Origin: Hydrogenophaga taeniospiralis
GTDB taxonomy: Bacteria; Pseudomonadota; Gammaproteobacteria; Burkholderiales; Burkholderiaceae_C
DNA: 64,000 nt
Assembly: GCF_020510445.1 (NCBI RefSeq)
Contig: NZ_JAHBAG010000001.1
Coordinates: forward strand, 3,882,501-3,946,500
Reading direction: 5' to 3'
In this document: positions 1-7,326 of the stretch, one piece after another
How the letters are laid out: each line of letters starts with the position of its first letter
Numbering within the stretch: the first letter of the stretch is position 1
Position numbers and translations under genes: made by a program
The notes under the pieces: generated by a model
What the model was told of the DNA's origin: nothing
Database searches by the model: none
Seen by the model: the letters and a program-made list of their open reading frames with translations, nothing else

Positions 1-495
1 ACCCGAGCGGCGCTGCAGGCTGAAATTGACGACCCGGGCACCGACAGGCACCGAGCGATGATGTTGAAAAACATTCTCGCCCGTGAGCCAGAGGCCGACG
101 ATGCAGATGACCAATCGCGCGAGAAGGAATTCAATCTAGAGCTTGCTGCACTCCGGCATAAGTTCGAGAAAAGCGGCGTCAAATGGACCGACCGAGCCAC
201 CAATGGCTTTGTGCTGGCGATGAAGTTGATGATTGAGATTGAAGCTCAGAAAGCATTAACCAATCACCGCGACGGAATCCGGGCGTTGAAAAAACAGGTT
301 GCGGAATTGAAAGAAGCCACCGGCCACACCGAGAAACATTACGTTAAATTCGGCGGCAATTTCGATTTGGAAAATCACTATTCCGAAAGCACGATTGTTT
401 TATTCAAAGGCTTGGTATTCATCGCCGGACGGGATATCGCCGCCAACAAGGCCGACCCGCCAAGGCAGGGCAGCGGCTGGGTTCGTTTGTTTTAA
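1..495 (+). CDS. Phage-type hypothetical protein, 5' end outside window
   Basis: The reading frame is open from the first base, so the gene probably starts upstream; the first ATG in view is at 58. I do not recognise a full-length family. The middle is charged and partly helical. The last 40 residues have a pattern of an aromatic-rich opening, V-x-F-K-G-L-V-F-I-A, then D-P-P-R-x-G-S-G-W-V-R-L, which resembles the short W-x-L carbohydrate-binding-like tails found at the C-termini of many phage structural proteins. That resemblance is by eye only. It is followed 17 bases later by another small phage-like gene on the same strand, and the downstream terminase and HNH genes support a phage origin. 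Confidence 0.55.
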   Translation, partial: TRAALQAEIDDPGTDRHRAMMLKNILAREPEADDADDQSREKEFNLELAALRHKFEKSGVKWTDRATNGFVLAMKLMIEIEAQKALTNHRDGIRALKKQVAELKEATGHTEKHYVKFGGNFDLENHYSESTIVLFKGLVFIAGRDIAANKADPPRQGSGWVRLF

Positions 496-512
496 CCACA
501 CAGGAGAACGCA

Positions 513-722
513 ATGGGTTTTGAAGTTGACCGCGAGTACATCCGCAGCAACCTGATCGGCCATGTGAGCGATTGGCTCAAAGAGGAAGTTGCAGCCGGCA
601 AGCTCACGCAGCGTGAGGCAGATTCTGGCATGCGGCAATTCATGGCATCTGGAGCGTTGGAGAAGATGACCGATGACGACTGCGCAATGATCAATGCGTT
701 TAAAAATGGTCAGGTGCACTGA
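513..722 (+). CDS. Small phage-associated hypothetical protein
   Basis: A 69-residue acidic protein, not recognised. It starts at an ATG preceded by a good ribosome binding site (AGGAG, about 8 bases before). It has no membrane segment or cysteine motif; it looks helical with many Glu/Asp/Lys. The stop is one base from the next ATG, so it is part of a tightly packed run of short genes typical of phage genomes. Function unknown. Confidence 0.5.
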   Translation: MGFEVDREYIRSNLIGHVSDWLKEEVAAGKLTQREADSGMRQFMASGALEKMTDDDCAMINAFKNGQVH

Positions 723-723
723 C

Positions 724-930
724 ATGGCCGGCTACGCAGGGCGCCGCAGTGCGCGCGAGAACGATATTGGCCGCGTCATTGATCTGGCCAGGGTGCAGCG
801 GATTTACGTCCACGAGAAGGCACCGGATTGGGTCGAACTGCAGGATACCCGGACAAAGACAACGCTATTTGAGGGCACGCCAACAGCAGCATGTCGATTC
901 CTCAAGGGGCGTGATGGGGTCCAGCAATGA
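724..930 (+). CDS. Small phage-associated protein, paralogue A
   Basis: A 68-residue basic protein. I chose the ATG at 724, directly after the stop of the previous gene; an upstream start at 694 would overlap that gene. The segment WVELQDTRTKTTLFEGT is matched by VQLEDTRSHKIVFDGT in the next gene, and the two proteins also align in the following A-C-R-F-L-K-x-R / A-R-A-F-I-R-A-R stretch, so they are tandem paralogues. Its stop overlaps the next start (ATGA), which suggests translational coupling. Function unknown. Confidence 0.5.
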   Translation: MAGYAGRRSARENDIGRVIDLARVQRIYVHEKAPDWVELQDTRTKTTLFEGTPTAACRFLKGRDGVQQ

Positions 931-1184
931 GCGCGCCTAAAGGAAGATGGAATCCCGAGGTCGCCAAGGTGATCCAACTATGCATTGGTAATTCGTTGTA
1001 TTGCCACAATGCCGGCCATCCCGAATCCGTGCAGCTGGAAGACACGCGCAGTCACAAAATCGTGTTCGATGGCACTTGCCGGGAGGCACGCGCATTCATC
1101 CGGGCACGGATAGCCGAGCAGGCCACCACACCCCCAAGCCCGAGGCAACCAAGCGGGCACCAGACAACCGAGGCCGCATCATGA
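927..1184 (+). CDS. Small phage-associated protein, paralogue B
   Basis: An 85-residue protein whose first two thirds align with the preceding gene (shared core Q/E-L-Q/E-D-T-R, then F-x-G-T). The C-terminal 20 residues are Pro/Thr/Ser-rich and absent from paralogue A. The start ATG overlaps the previous stop and its own stop overlaps the next ATG, both as ATGA, so three consecutive genes are coupled. It contains two Cys (IQLCIGNSLYC) not present in paralogue A. Function unknown. Confidence 0.5.
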   Translation: MSAPKGRWNPEVAKVIQLCIGNSLYCHNAGHPESVQLEDTRSHKIVFDGTCREARAFIRARIAEQATTPPSPRQPSGHQTTEAAS

Positions 1185-1402
1185 TCGACTTGGACAACCC
1201 AGACCCGCCGAGCTTCTATAAGAGCGCCGTTTGTGAGCGCGACCGATGGACTTGCCAGGTGTGCGGAGTGGCTACACCAAAGTCTGCCAACTGGACCAAC
1301 GAACCGAACGCACCAGAGATCGGGCACAAGGTTCCACTGCACGAGGGTGGGCTGCACGCCTACGAGAACTTCCAGTGTGTCTGCCGTAGCTGCAACGTGT
1401 AG
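1181..1402 (+). CDS. Small HNH endonuclease
   Basis: A 73-residue protein with a recognisable HNH fold: CQVC zinc knuckle at about residues 24-27, then EIGHKVPLHEGG with the catalytic-type His at about 49, Y-E-N-F-Q with the Asn, and a closing CRSC knuckle at the extreme C-terminus. The protein stops three residues after the last Cys pair, so the usual helix after CRSCN is missing or very short. HNH nucleases beside terminases are known to take part in packaging in tailed phages, and the next gene is a small-terminase candidate. The start overlaps the previous stop (ATGA). Whether this short form is active is uncertain. Confidence 0.7.
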   Translation: MIDLDNPDPPSFYKSAVCERDRWTCQVCGVATPKSANWTNEPNAPEIGHKVPLHEGGLHAYENFQCVCRSCNV

Positions 1403-1552
1403 ATCGACGCAGGAGACGCGCGGGTGCATCGAAGCCACACGACCATCACCCCGCCAGATAAACCCCCGGGGGGCCGATCACGGGCCACGGACACGCACCC
1501 AGGACACCGCCGTCCAAGTCTTCCATCGCTAACCCGTAACAAAAGGCCCACC

Positions 1553-1984
1553 ATGCCACGACAATCCGCCGCCAGCCTGAGCGTGGCCACCCCCTCACTC
1601 GGGGCGCGCCCACCGCCACCCCGTGAGCTTAGCGACCGACAAAAGGCCCTGTGGTTGCAGTACACCGCATGCAAGCCGGTCGGCTGGTTTACAGATGAAA
1701 GCCTGCCCCTGTTGGTCGCCCTGGTTGCACACGTCGAGGGCTTCGAGGTGCTCGAACGGGAGTTTCGCGCCGTCACCGATCTGGCCGACATTGATAAGTT
1801 GAAGTGGTACGACCAGTTGGCCAAGCTGCGTCAAAGGGAATCGGCGGCCATCGCCAGCCTGAGCACCAAGCTGCGGCTCACACCCCAAAGCCGGTACACG
1901 CCACAGAGCGCAGCCACAGCATCACAAAGGCGGCCGGGCTCAGCACCATGGGAAACCAAGGGCACCACCCGCAGGACCGGCTAA
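1553..1984 (+). CDS. Phage terminase small subunit, P27-like
   Basis: A 143-residue protein. The central part (ELSDRQKALWLQY to about residue 100) is helical. The C-terminal motif LRLTPQSRYTP matches the conserved L-x-L-x-P-x-S-R end of P27-family small terminases, which recognise phage DNA for packaging. The frame is open further upstream to 1424, but that extension is Pro/Arg-rich and lacks a ribosome site, so I prefer the ATG at 1553. No large terminase or portal gene follows; the block ends within 500 bases. This suggests a decayed prophage or a fragment of one. Confidence 0.65.
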   Translation: MPRQSAASLSVATPSLGARPPPPRELSDRQKALWLQYTACKPVGWFTDESLPLLVALVAHVEGFEVLEREFRAVTDLADIDKLKWYDQLAKLRQRESAAIASLSTKLRLTPQSRYTPQSAATASQRRPGSAPWETKGTTRRTG

Positions 1985-2105
1985 GGCCACATACCCAGGG
2001 GCGGGCCCTCTTTCAGGCAGGGACGAAGGTTTCCAAGAAACCGCGCCTTCTCGCACGCGCAGAAAAAATCCCTTTTTGAAAAACATTCAAACCGAAGGAA
2101 TCAAA

Positions 2106-2393
2106 ATGGCAGGCGTCAAAGGACGAAGCGGTGGGGCCCGACCGGGCAGCGGTGGTGCACGGCCAGGGGCTGGAAGACCAGCGCTTCCCAAGCACAGGGA
2201 CATGGCGGCTGCGTTCCTGCTCACGGTGATGAACGATCCCGGGCAGCCGATGCAGGACCGGATAGCTGCGGCCGGCCACCTGTTGCAGGCAGGGAAACAT
2301 GCATCCCGGGCGAATCAACAAATGGTGACCGAACCAGCAAATGCAGATGCTGCTGCAGTCGGCCCGGGTGAGCATCACGGTTCAAAGCTATAA
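2106..2393 (+). CDS. Small phage protein with GARPGAGRP-type N-terminus
   Basis: A 95-residue protein starting at an ATG with an AAGGA ribosome site. Residues 5-24 carry a Gly/Arg/Pro-rich tract in which GGARPG occurs twice, the second copy running into AGRP. This K-G-R-S-G-G-x-R-P-G-A-G-R-P type of N-terminus is common in small phage DNA-packaging proteins. The rest, about residues 30-70, is helical and reads like a short DNA-binding helix pair. It could be a second terminase-associated protein. It is the last gene of the phage block. Function is inferred only from the N-terminus and the location. Confidence 0.5.
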   Translation: MAGVKGRSGGARPGSGGARPGAGRPALPKHRDMAAAFLLTVMNDPGQPMQDRIAAAGHLLQAGKHASRANQQMVTEPANADAAAVGPGEHHGSKL

Positions 2394-2407
2394 CTACTTT
2401 TAAAAAC

Positions 2408-2544
2408 CTAGTGTTTATGCGGCTCCCACCACGGTATCAAAACCGTACCAAGCCAGAAACTAGCATCGGCGGGCGTCAAGTCGTATGGGTTTGCTGCATC
2501 GCTAGGTTTTATGCGGGTTCCACCACGGTACGGTTTTGATACTA
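2408..2544. repeat. Compound direct plus inverted repeat
   Basis: Two 29-base direct copies, at 2408-2436 and 2502-2530, agree at 25 of 29 positions; both end in CCACCACGGTA. Immediately at their right ends lie the two arms of a perfect 16-base inverted repeat: GTATCAAAACCGTACC (2434-2449) and its reverse complement (2527-2542). So the two copies share the left part in direct orientation while the right part is flipped. A 16-base-pair stem with a 77-base loop could form. Function unknown; a recombination site or a replication/packaging signal are possibilities. Confidence 0.7.
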
Positions 2545-2788
2545 ATGGGACCGTGAAAAAGTTCGTGGACACTATCTGTATTGGTCTTCTCGGTTCCCGA
2601 TAAGCCCTGCTGACGGGGCATAAGGACCCCCAAGCCCCGAACCCCCTTCCCCCAGGATGTTGGTGGGTGAACTACCCCTCCGGAGCTAAGAGAGCGCGCG
2701 AGAAAAAAAAGCCGCTCAAAGCGAAAATCACCAGCAGCCGACCGACACGAACCGCACCCACTCTCTCGCTTTATCGCTAACCGCCAGG

Positions 2789-2821
2789 AAAGCCCGCATG
2801 CTCACCGTGTGCGGGCTTTTT
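2789..2821 (+). terminator. Intrinsic terminator
   Basis: A perfect 10-base-pair stem, AAAGCCCGCA paired with TGCGGGCTTT, has an 11-base loop and runs into five T residues. It would stop transcription from the phage block. The A-run on the other side makes it able to act in both directions. Confidence 0.8.
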
Positions 2822-3090
2822 CACGTCCGGGCGTGGGTTGATGGCTTGTGAGCTACTACGCCGATTGGATGCTACATAAACGATAGCAGTCGATCAAAAA
2901 CAGATGCACACCCAAAGCACACGACTATCCCGGAACCCGCATAAACGTTGACTTTTCGCAACGACCCATCATGGGGGCGACGGACAAACGCCAAGGCGAG
3001 GGTGCGTGGGAAGAAACAGACATGCGCCAATTATCCCAGCGCCCATAAAAAACCCCGCCGAAGCGAGGTCGATGCGCGAGATGCCTTGAA

Positions 3091-3182
3091 CCCAGAACAC
3101 CGCGGAACCGGCTTCGCCGGGCCGCAGGTGTTGCCCCCTTGAGGGGGTGACGCGCTCACCAGTGCGAGCGCGTCGCAGGGGT
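3091..3182. repeat. GC-rich intergenic repeat, copy 1
   Basis: Typical copy of a repeat found at many gene ends in this window: a GCGGAACCGGCTTCGCCGG hairpin, then a C-run/G-run hairpin (CCCCCTTGAGGGGG), then TGACGCG and a GC-rich tail. It lies directly after phaB and can fold into two stem-loops, so it may act as a transcription end or mRNA-stabilising element. Confidence 0.75.
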
Positions 3183-3190
3183 GGACCGGG

Positions 3191-3928
3191 TCAGCCCATG
3201 TGCAAACCACCGTTGACCGAGAAGTCCGCCCCCGTGGCGTAGCCGCCCTCGTCGCTGGCCAGCCAGGCGATGATAGAGGCGATCTCGCTGGGCTTGCCCA
3301 GGCGCTTGACCGGCACCGTGGCCACGATCTTTTCCAGCACGTCCGGACGGATGGCGTTGACCATGTCGGTACCGATGTAACCCGGGCTCACGGTATTGAC
3401 CGTCACGCCCTTGGTGGCCAGTTCCTGCGCAAGCGCCATCGAAAAACCGTGCATGCCGGCCTTGGCGGCCGAGTAGTTGGTCTGGCCGGCCTGGCCTTTT
3501 TCACCGTTGACCGACGAGATGTTGATGATGCGGCCCCAGCCCTTTTCCACCATGTCGGGCACGACCTGCTTGGTCACGTTGAACATGGAGTTCAGGTTGG
3601 TTTCGATCACAGCCGACCAGTCTTCGCGCGACATCTTCAGGAACATGCGGTCTTTGGTGATGCCGGCGTTGTTGACCAGCACGTCGATGCTGCCGTGCTC
3701 GGCCTTGGTCTTGGTGAAGGCCTCCACCGTGGAGTCCCAGTCACCCACGTTGCCCACCGAGGCGTAGAAGGTGTAGCCCAGGGCTTTCTGTTCGTCCAGC
3801 CATTTGGTGAAGTCGCGCGTGGGGCCGCAACCAGCGATGACCTTGAAGCCCTCCTTGTGCAAGCGTTGGCAGATGGCGGTACCAATGCCGCCCATGCCGC
3901 CGGTGACGTACGCTACTTTTTGACTCAT
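3191..3928 (-). CDS. phaB: Acetoacetyl-CoA reductase
   Basis: A 245-residue short-chain dehydrogenase that reduces acetoacetyl-CoA to (R)-3-hydroxybutyryl-CoA with NADPH, the second step of polyhydroxybutyrate synthesis. The N-terminal TGGMGGIG is the nucleotide-binding glycine motif. NNAG is at about residue 87, and the catalytic Ser-Tyr-Lys set is ISSVNG followed by NYSAAKAG near residues 138-156. The length matches PhaB of Cupriavidus. The start has AGGAG 8 bases upstream. It is the last gene of phaC-phaA-phaB, all on this strand, with repeat elements between the genes rather than overlaps. Confidence 0.95.
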   Translation of the reverse strand: MSQKVAYVTGGMGGIGTAICQRLHKEGFKVIAGCGPTRDFTKWLDEQKALGYTFYASVGNVGDWDSTVEAFTKTKAEHGSIDVLVNNAGITKDRMFLKMSREDWSAVIETNLNSMFNVTKQVVPDMVEKGWGRIINISSVNGEKGQAGQTNYSAAKAGMHGFSMALAQELATKGVTVNTVSPGYIGTDMVNAIRPDVLEKIVATVPVKRLGKPSEIASIIAWLASDEGGYATGADFSVNGGLHMG

Positions 3929-3995
3929 TTTGTCTGCTCCTCTAGGTGTTGCCGAATGGCATTAAAAAACTTGTTGGGGTAAAGCGGTGACTTCA

Positions 3996-4074
3996 TCCAG
4001 GGTGCGGTGGAACCGGCTTCGCCGGGCCACTCGCACCGCCCCCTTGAGGGGGTGACGCCGCAGGCGGCGCGGAG
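3996..4074. repeat. GC-rich intergenic repeat, copy 2
   Basis: Copy between phaA and phaB: the GGAACCGGCTTCGCCGGGCC hairpin followed by a CCCCCTTGAGGGGG hairpin and TGACGCCGCAGGCGGCG. It sits inside a presumed operon, so it is not simply a terminator there. Confidence 0.75.
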
Positions 4075-4079
4075 GTGAG

Positions 4080-5258
4080 TCATCTCTCCACCGCCAGGGA
4101 GACGCCCATGCCGCCGCCAATGCACAGCGCGGCCAGGCCCTTCTTGGCGCCGCTGCGCTGCATTTCGTGCAGCAGCGTCACCAGGATGCGGCAACCCGAC
4201 GCACCAATGGGGTGGCCGATGGCGATCGCGCCGCCGTTGACGTTGACCTTGGCCGGATCGATGTCCAGCGCCATGTTGACGGCGCAGGCCTGGGCGGCAA
4301 AGGCTTCGTTGAGTTCGAACACATCCACGTCGGACGCTTTCCAGCCCGCGCGGGCCAGGGCCTTCTGCGAGGCTGGCACCGGGCCCATGCCCATGAGGGC
4401 CGGGTCCAGACCGCTGGTGCCGAAGGCGGCGATGCGCGCCAGCGGCGTGAGGCCCAAGGCGGCGGCCTTCTTCGCCGTCATCACCATCACGGCGGCGGCA
4501 CCGTCGTTGATGCCCGAGGCGTTGCCGGCGGTGACGGTGCCGGCCTTGTCAAAGGCGGGGCGCAGACCGGCCAGCACTTCGGCCGTGGTCTTGGCGTTGA
4601 TGAATTCGTCGCTGTTGAACACGACCGGGTCGCCCTTGCGCTGCGGAATGCTCACGCCGACGATTTCGTCCTTGAACTTGCCGGCGGCCTGTGCGGCGGC
4701 GGCTTTCTGCTGGCTGCCGGCGGCCAGGGCGTCCTGCATCTCGCGGGTGATGCCTTGGGCCTTGGCCACGTTCTCGGCGGTGATGCCCATGTGGTACTGG
4801 TTGTAGACGTCCCACAGGCCGTCCACGATCATGGTGTCGGTCATTTTCCAGTCGCCCATGCGCTGGCCATCGCGGCTGCCATTGAGCACGTGCGGGCTGG
4901 CGCTCATGTTTTCCTGGCCACCGGCGATCACGATCTCGCTGTCGCCCCAGGCCACGGCCTGCGCGGCCAGCATCACGGCCTTGAGGCCCGAGCCGCACAC
5001 GGCGTTGATGGTCAGTGCCGGCGTTTCCTTGGCCACGCCGGCCTTCATCATGGCCTGGCGGGCCGGGTTCTGGCCACAACCAGCGGCCAGCACCTGCCCC
5101 ATGATCACTTCACCCACCGCGTCCACCGGCAGGCCGGTGCGTGCGAGCAATTCCTTGATGACGATGCTGCCCAGCTCGGTGGCGGGTGTCTTGGCGAGCG
5201 AACCGCCGAACTTGCCCACACCGGTGCGGGCAGCTGAAACGATGACGATGTCTTCCAT
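4080..5258 (-). CDS. phaA: Acetyl-CoA acetyltransferase (beta-ketothiolase)
   Basis: A 392-residue biosynthetic thiolase that condenses two acetyl-CoA to acetoacetyl-CoA for PHB. The active-site Cys88 lies in NAVCGSGLKAV. The second catalytic pair is His in GGAIAIGHPIGASG and Cys in LCIGGGMG near the C-terminus. Length and motifs match PhaA. AGGAG lies 8 bases before the ATG. It lies between phaC and phaB on the same strand. A second thiolase in the window (27369-28571) belongs to the box/beta-ketoadipate type instead. Confidence 0.95.
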   Translation of the reverse strand: MEDIVIVSAARTGVGKFGGSLAKTPATELGSIVIKELLARTGLPVDAVGEVIMGQVLAAGCGQNPARQAMMKAGVAKETPALTINAVCGSGLKAVMLAAQAVAWGDSEIVIAGGQENMSASPHVLNGSRDGQRMGDWKMTDTMIVDGLWDVYNQYHMGITAENVAKAQGITREMQDALAAGSQQKAAAAQAAGKFKDEIVGVSIPQRKGDPVVFNSDEFINAKTTAEVLAGLRPAFDKAGTVTAGNASGINDGAAAVMVMTAKKAAALGLTPLARIAAFGTSGLDPALMGMGPVPASQKALARAGWKASDVDVFELNEAFAAQACAVNMALDIDPAKVNVNGGAIAIGHPIGASGCRILVTLLHEMQRSGAKKGLAALCIGGGMGVSLAVER

Positions 5259-5320
5259 GTGTGTCTCCTAAGTGAGCTAAAAAAATCAAATCCTGTCTGG
5301 CGCGAAGAGTTCCCACCGAG

Positions 5321-5393
5321 AACCCAGCGGAACCGGCTCTGCCGGGCCGCATCGGGTTGCCCCCTTGAGGGGGGCGCGCGCAGCGCGGCACGG
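5321..5393. repeat. GC-rich intergenic repeat, copy 3
   Basis: Copy between phaC and phaA: GCGGAACCGGCTCTGCCGGG hairpin, then CCCCCTTGAGGGGGG and a GCGCGCAGCGCGGC tail. Confidence 0.75.
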
Positions 5394-5404
5394 GTGGTTC
5401 ACGC

Positions 5405-7243
5405 TCATGCTTTTGCCTTGACGTAACGGCCCGGCGCCGGTTCGATGGCGGCATAGGTCTTGCCCCTGCCATAGGTTTTTGGAGCAGCAATTTGCTTGCC
5501 AGCCTGTGGCTTGAGCCAGGCGGCCCAGTCGCCCCACCAGCTGCCGGTGTGCTCGGTGGCGCTGGCGATCCAGTCGTTGACGTCGGCCGGGAACTTGCCC
5601 GCCGGGCCGGTCCAGTGGCTGCGCTTGTTCTTGCTCGCCGGGTTGATCACGCCGGCGATGTGGCCCGAGGCCCCCATCACGAAGCGCTTCTTGCCGGGGA
5701 ACACCTGCGTGCTGGCATAGGCGCCGCCGATGGGCACGATGTGATCTTCGCGCGAGCCATAGATGTAGACCGGCAGCTTGACCTGGCCCAGGTCGATCTT
5801 CTCGCCACAGACCGTGGCCTTGCCGGGTTTGACCAGGTTGTTTTCCAGGTACATCTGGCGCAGGTACCAGGCGTAGTACGGGCCGGGCAGGTTCGTGCTG
5901 TCGGAGTTCCAGTACAGCAGGTCGAACGGCGGCGGCGTTTCGCCCTTGAGGTAGTTGCCCACCACGTAGTTCCACACCAGATCGTTCGGCCGCAGGAAGC
6001 TGAAGGTGGTGGCCAGGTCGCGCCCGGGCATGAGGCCGCCCTGGGCAAACTGCATCTCGCGCATCTTCACGAAGGGCTCGTCGATGAACACGTCGAGGAT
6101 GCCGGTGTCGGTGAAGTCGATCAGCGTGGTGAGAAAGGTGGCGCAGTTCACCGGCTCTTCACCGCGCGCGGCCAGCACGGCCAGTGCTGTGCCCAGCATG
6201 GTGCCGCCGACGCAGAAACCCAGCGCGTTGATGGTCTCGGCACCGGTGATGTCCTGCGTGACGCCGATGGCCTTGATCACCGCGTCCTCGATGTAGTCGT
6301 CCCAGGTCTTGTGCGAAAGCGACTCGTCCGGATTGCGCCAGCTCACCACGAAGGTGCGGTGGCCCTGCTCCAGGCAGTAGCGGATCAGCGAGTTCTCGGG
6401 CTGCAGGTCGAGGATGTAGAACTTGTTGATGCAGGGCGGCACCAGCAGGAACGGCCGCTCGTACACCTTGGCCGTGAGGGATTTGTATTCGATCAGCTGG
6501 AACAGCTCGTTCTCGAACACCACCGCGCCTTCGGTGGTGGCCACGTTCTTGCCCACCTCGAACACGCTTTCGTCCGTCATGGACACATGGCCCTGCTTCA
6601 TATCGTGCAGCAGGTTGGCCATGCCTTTGGCGATGCTCTCGCCCTGGGTGTCGAGCGCTTTCTTCTGCGCTTCGGCGTTGAAGGCCAGAAAGTTGCTCGG
6701 CGCGCTGGCGGCGATCCACTGCTGCACCGCGAAACGCACGCGCGTGCGGGTCTTGGCGTCGCCCTGCACCGCGTCGGCCAGGGCCATCAGGGTGCGGGCG
6801 TTGAGCAGATAGGCGGCGGCCGAGAAGGCGGCCACGGGGTTGCTGCTCCAGGCCTCGGAAGCAAAACGGCGGTCGCCCACCGGCTTGGCATCCAGGCCCT
6901 GGTTCCACAGACCGGCCACGTCCTTGAGGTAGCTGGCCTGGATCTCCATCAGCTTGGCCGGCTCGAAGCAGACCTTCTGACCGGCGGCCTGGTTGAACAG
7001 GTCGCTCACGCCCGGCAGCCCGCCGCCCATACCCGGCATGGCCATGCCGAAGGGGTTGGCCGCGCCGCTTTGCGGCATGAAGGCCTTGAATGCGGCAAAC
7101 GGGTCGGCGGCGGCCTCAGGTGCCTGCTGTGTGGCCGCGCCAGGAAAAGCCTGAGCCACCTGCGTCCATTGGGAGATGAGGTTTTGCTGAAACTGCTGCG
7201 CAGCCTCCAGCCAGGGTGGTTGGGCGTTATTCCCAGATGTCAT
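5405..7243 (-). CDS. phaC: Class I poly(3-hydroxyalkanoate) synthase
   Basis: A 612-residue PHA polymerase that joins (R)-3-hydroxyacyl-CoA units on the granule surface. The N-terminal 80 residues are Ala/Gln/Gly-rich and variable, as in class I enzymes. The lipase-like box LGFCVGGTMLG places the nucleophile Cys at about residue 344; the Asp is in GSREDHIVPIG and the His in SGHIAGVINP. I start at the ATG at 7243, which has GGAG close upstream; the frame stays open further but without a ribosome site. It heads phaC-phaA-phaB and is divergent from the small membrane protein gene at 7327, with an 83-base gap containing GATAAT at 7283-7288 as a possible -10. Confidence 0.95.
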   Translation of the reverse strand: MTSGNNAQPPWLEAAQQFQQNLISQWTQVAQAFPGAATQQAPEAAADPFAAFKAFMPQSGAANPFGMAMPGMGGGLPGVSDLFNQAAGQKVCFEPAKLMEIQASYLKDVAGLWNQGLDAKPVGDRRFASEAWSSNPVAAFSAAAYLLNARTLMALADAVQGDAKTRTRVRFAVQQWIAASAPSNFLAFNAEAQKKALDTQGESIAKGMANLLHDMKQGHVSMTDESVFEVGKNVATTEGAVVFENELFQLIEYKSLTAKVYERPFLLVPPCINKFYILDLQPENSLIRYCLEQGHRTFVVSWRNPDESLSHKTWDDYIEDAVIKAIGVTQDITGAETINALGFCVGGTMLGTALAVLAARGEEPVNCATFLTTLIDFTDTGILDVFIDEPFVKMREMQFAQGGLMPGRDLATTFSFLRPNDLVWNYVVGNYLKGETPPPFDLLYWNSDSTNLPGPYYAWYLRQMYLENNLVKPGKATVCGEKIDLGQVKLPVYIYGSREDHIVPIGGAYASTQVFPGKKRFVMGASGHIAGVINPASKNKRSHWTGPAGKFPADVNDWIASATEHTGSWWGDWAAWLKPQAGKQIAAPKTYGRGKTYAAIEPAPGRYVKAKA

Positions 7244-7326
7244 GCAGGTCTCCAATGGTCCAATGGTTTTTGGCAGCGGTTTATTATCGAATTCTCTGGG
7301 GGAGATTTCCGGGTTTTCCCTAGGTT

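Larger units (their letters stand above)
2394..3190. other. Non-coding stretch after the phage block
   Basis: About 800 bases without a gene I can support. It holds a compound direct/inverted repeat at 2408-2544, poly-purine and C-rich patches around 2600-2720, an intrinsic terminator at 2789-2821, and a copy of the GC-rich intergenic repeat at 3091-3182. Base composition at 2400-2580 and 2840-2960 is visibly more AT-rich than the chromosomal genes to the right, so the right end of the imported block probably lies between about 2830 and 3060. I found no integrase and no obvious duplicated attachment core. Confidence 0.6.

Noticed and set aside
1424..1552. Earlier start for the small-terminase gene
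   Set aside because: The extra 43 residues are Pro/Arg/His-rich with no ribosome site; the ATG at 1553 fits better.
2948..3142. 64-residue frame after the phage block
   Set aside because: Begins with TTG without a ribosome site and its second half is translation of the intergenic repeat.
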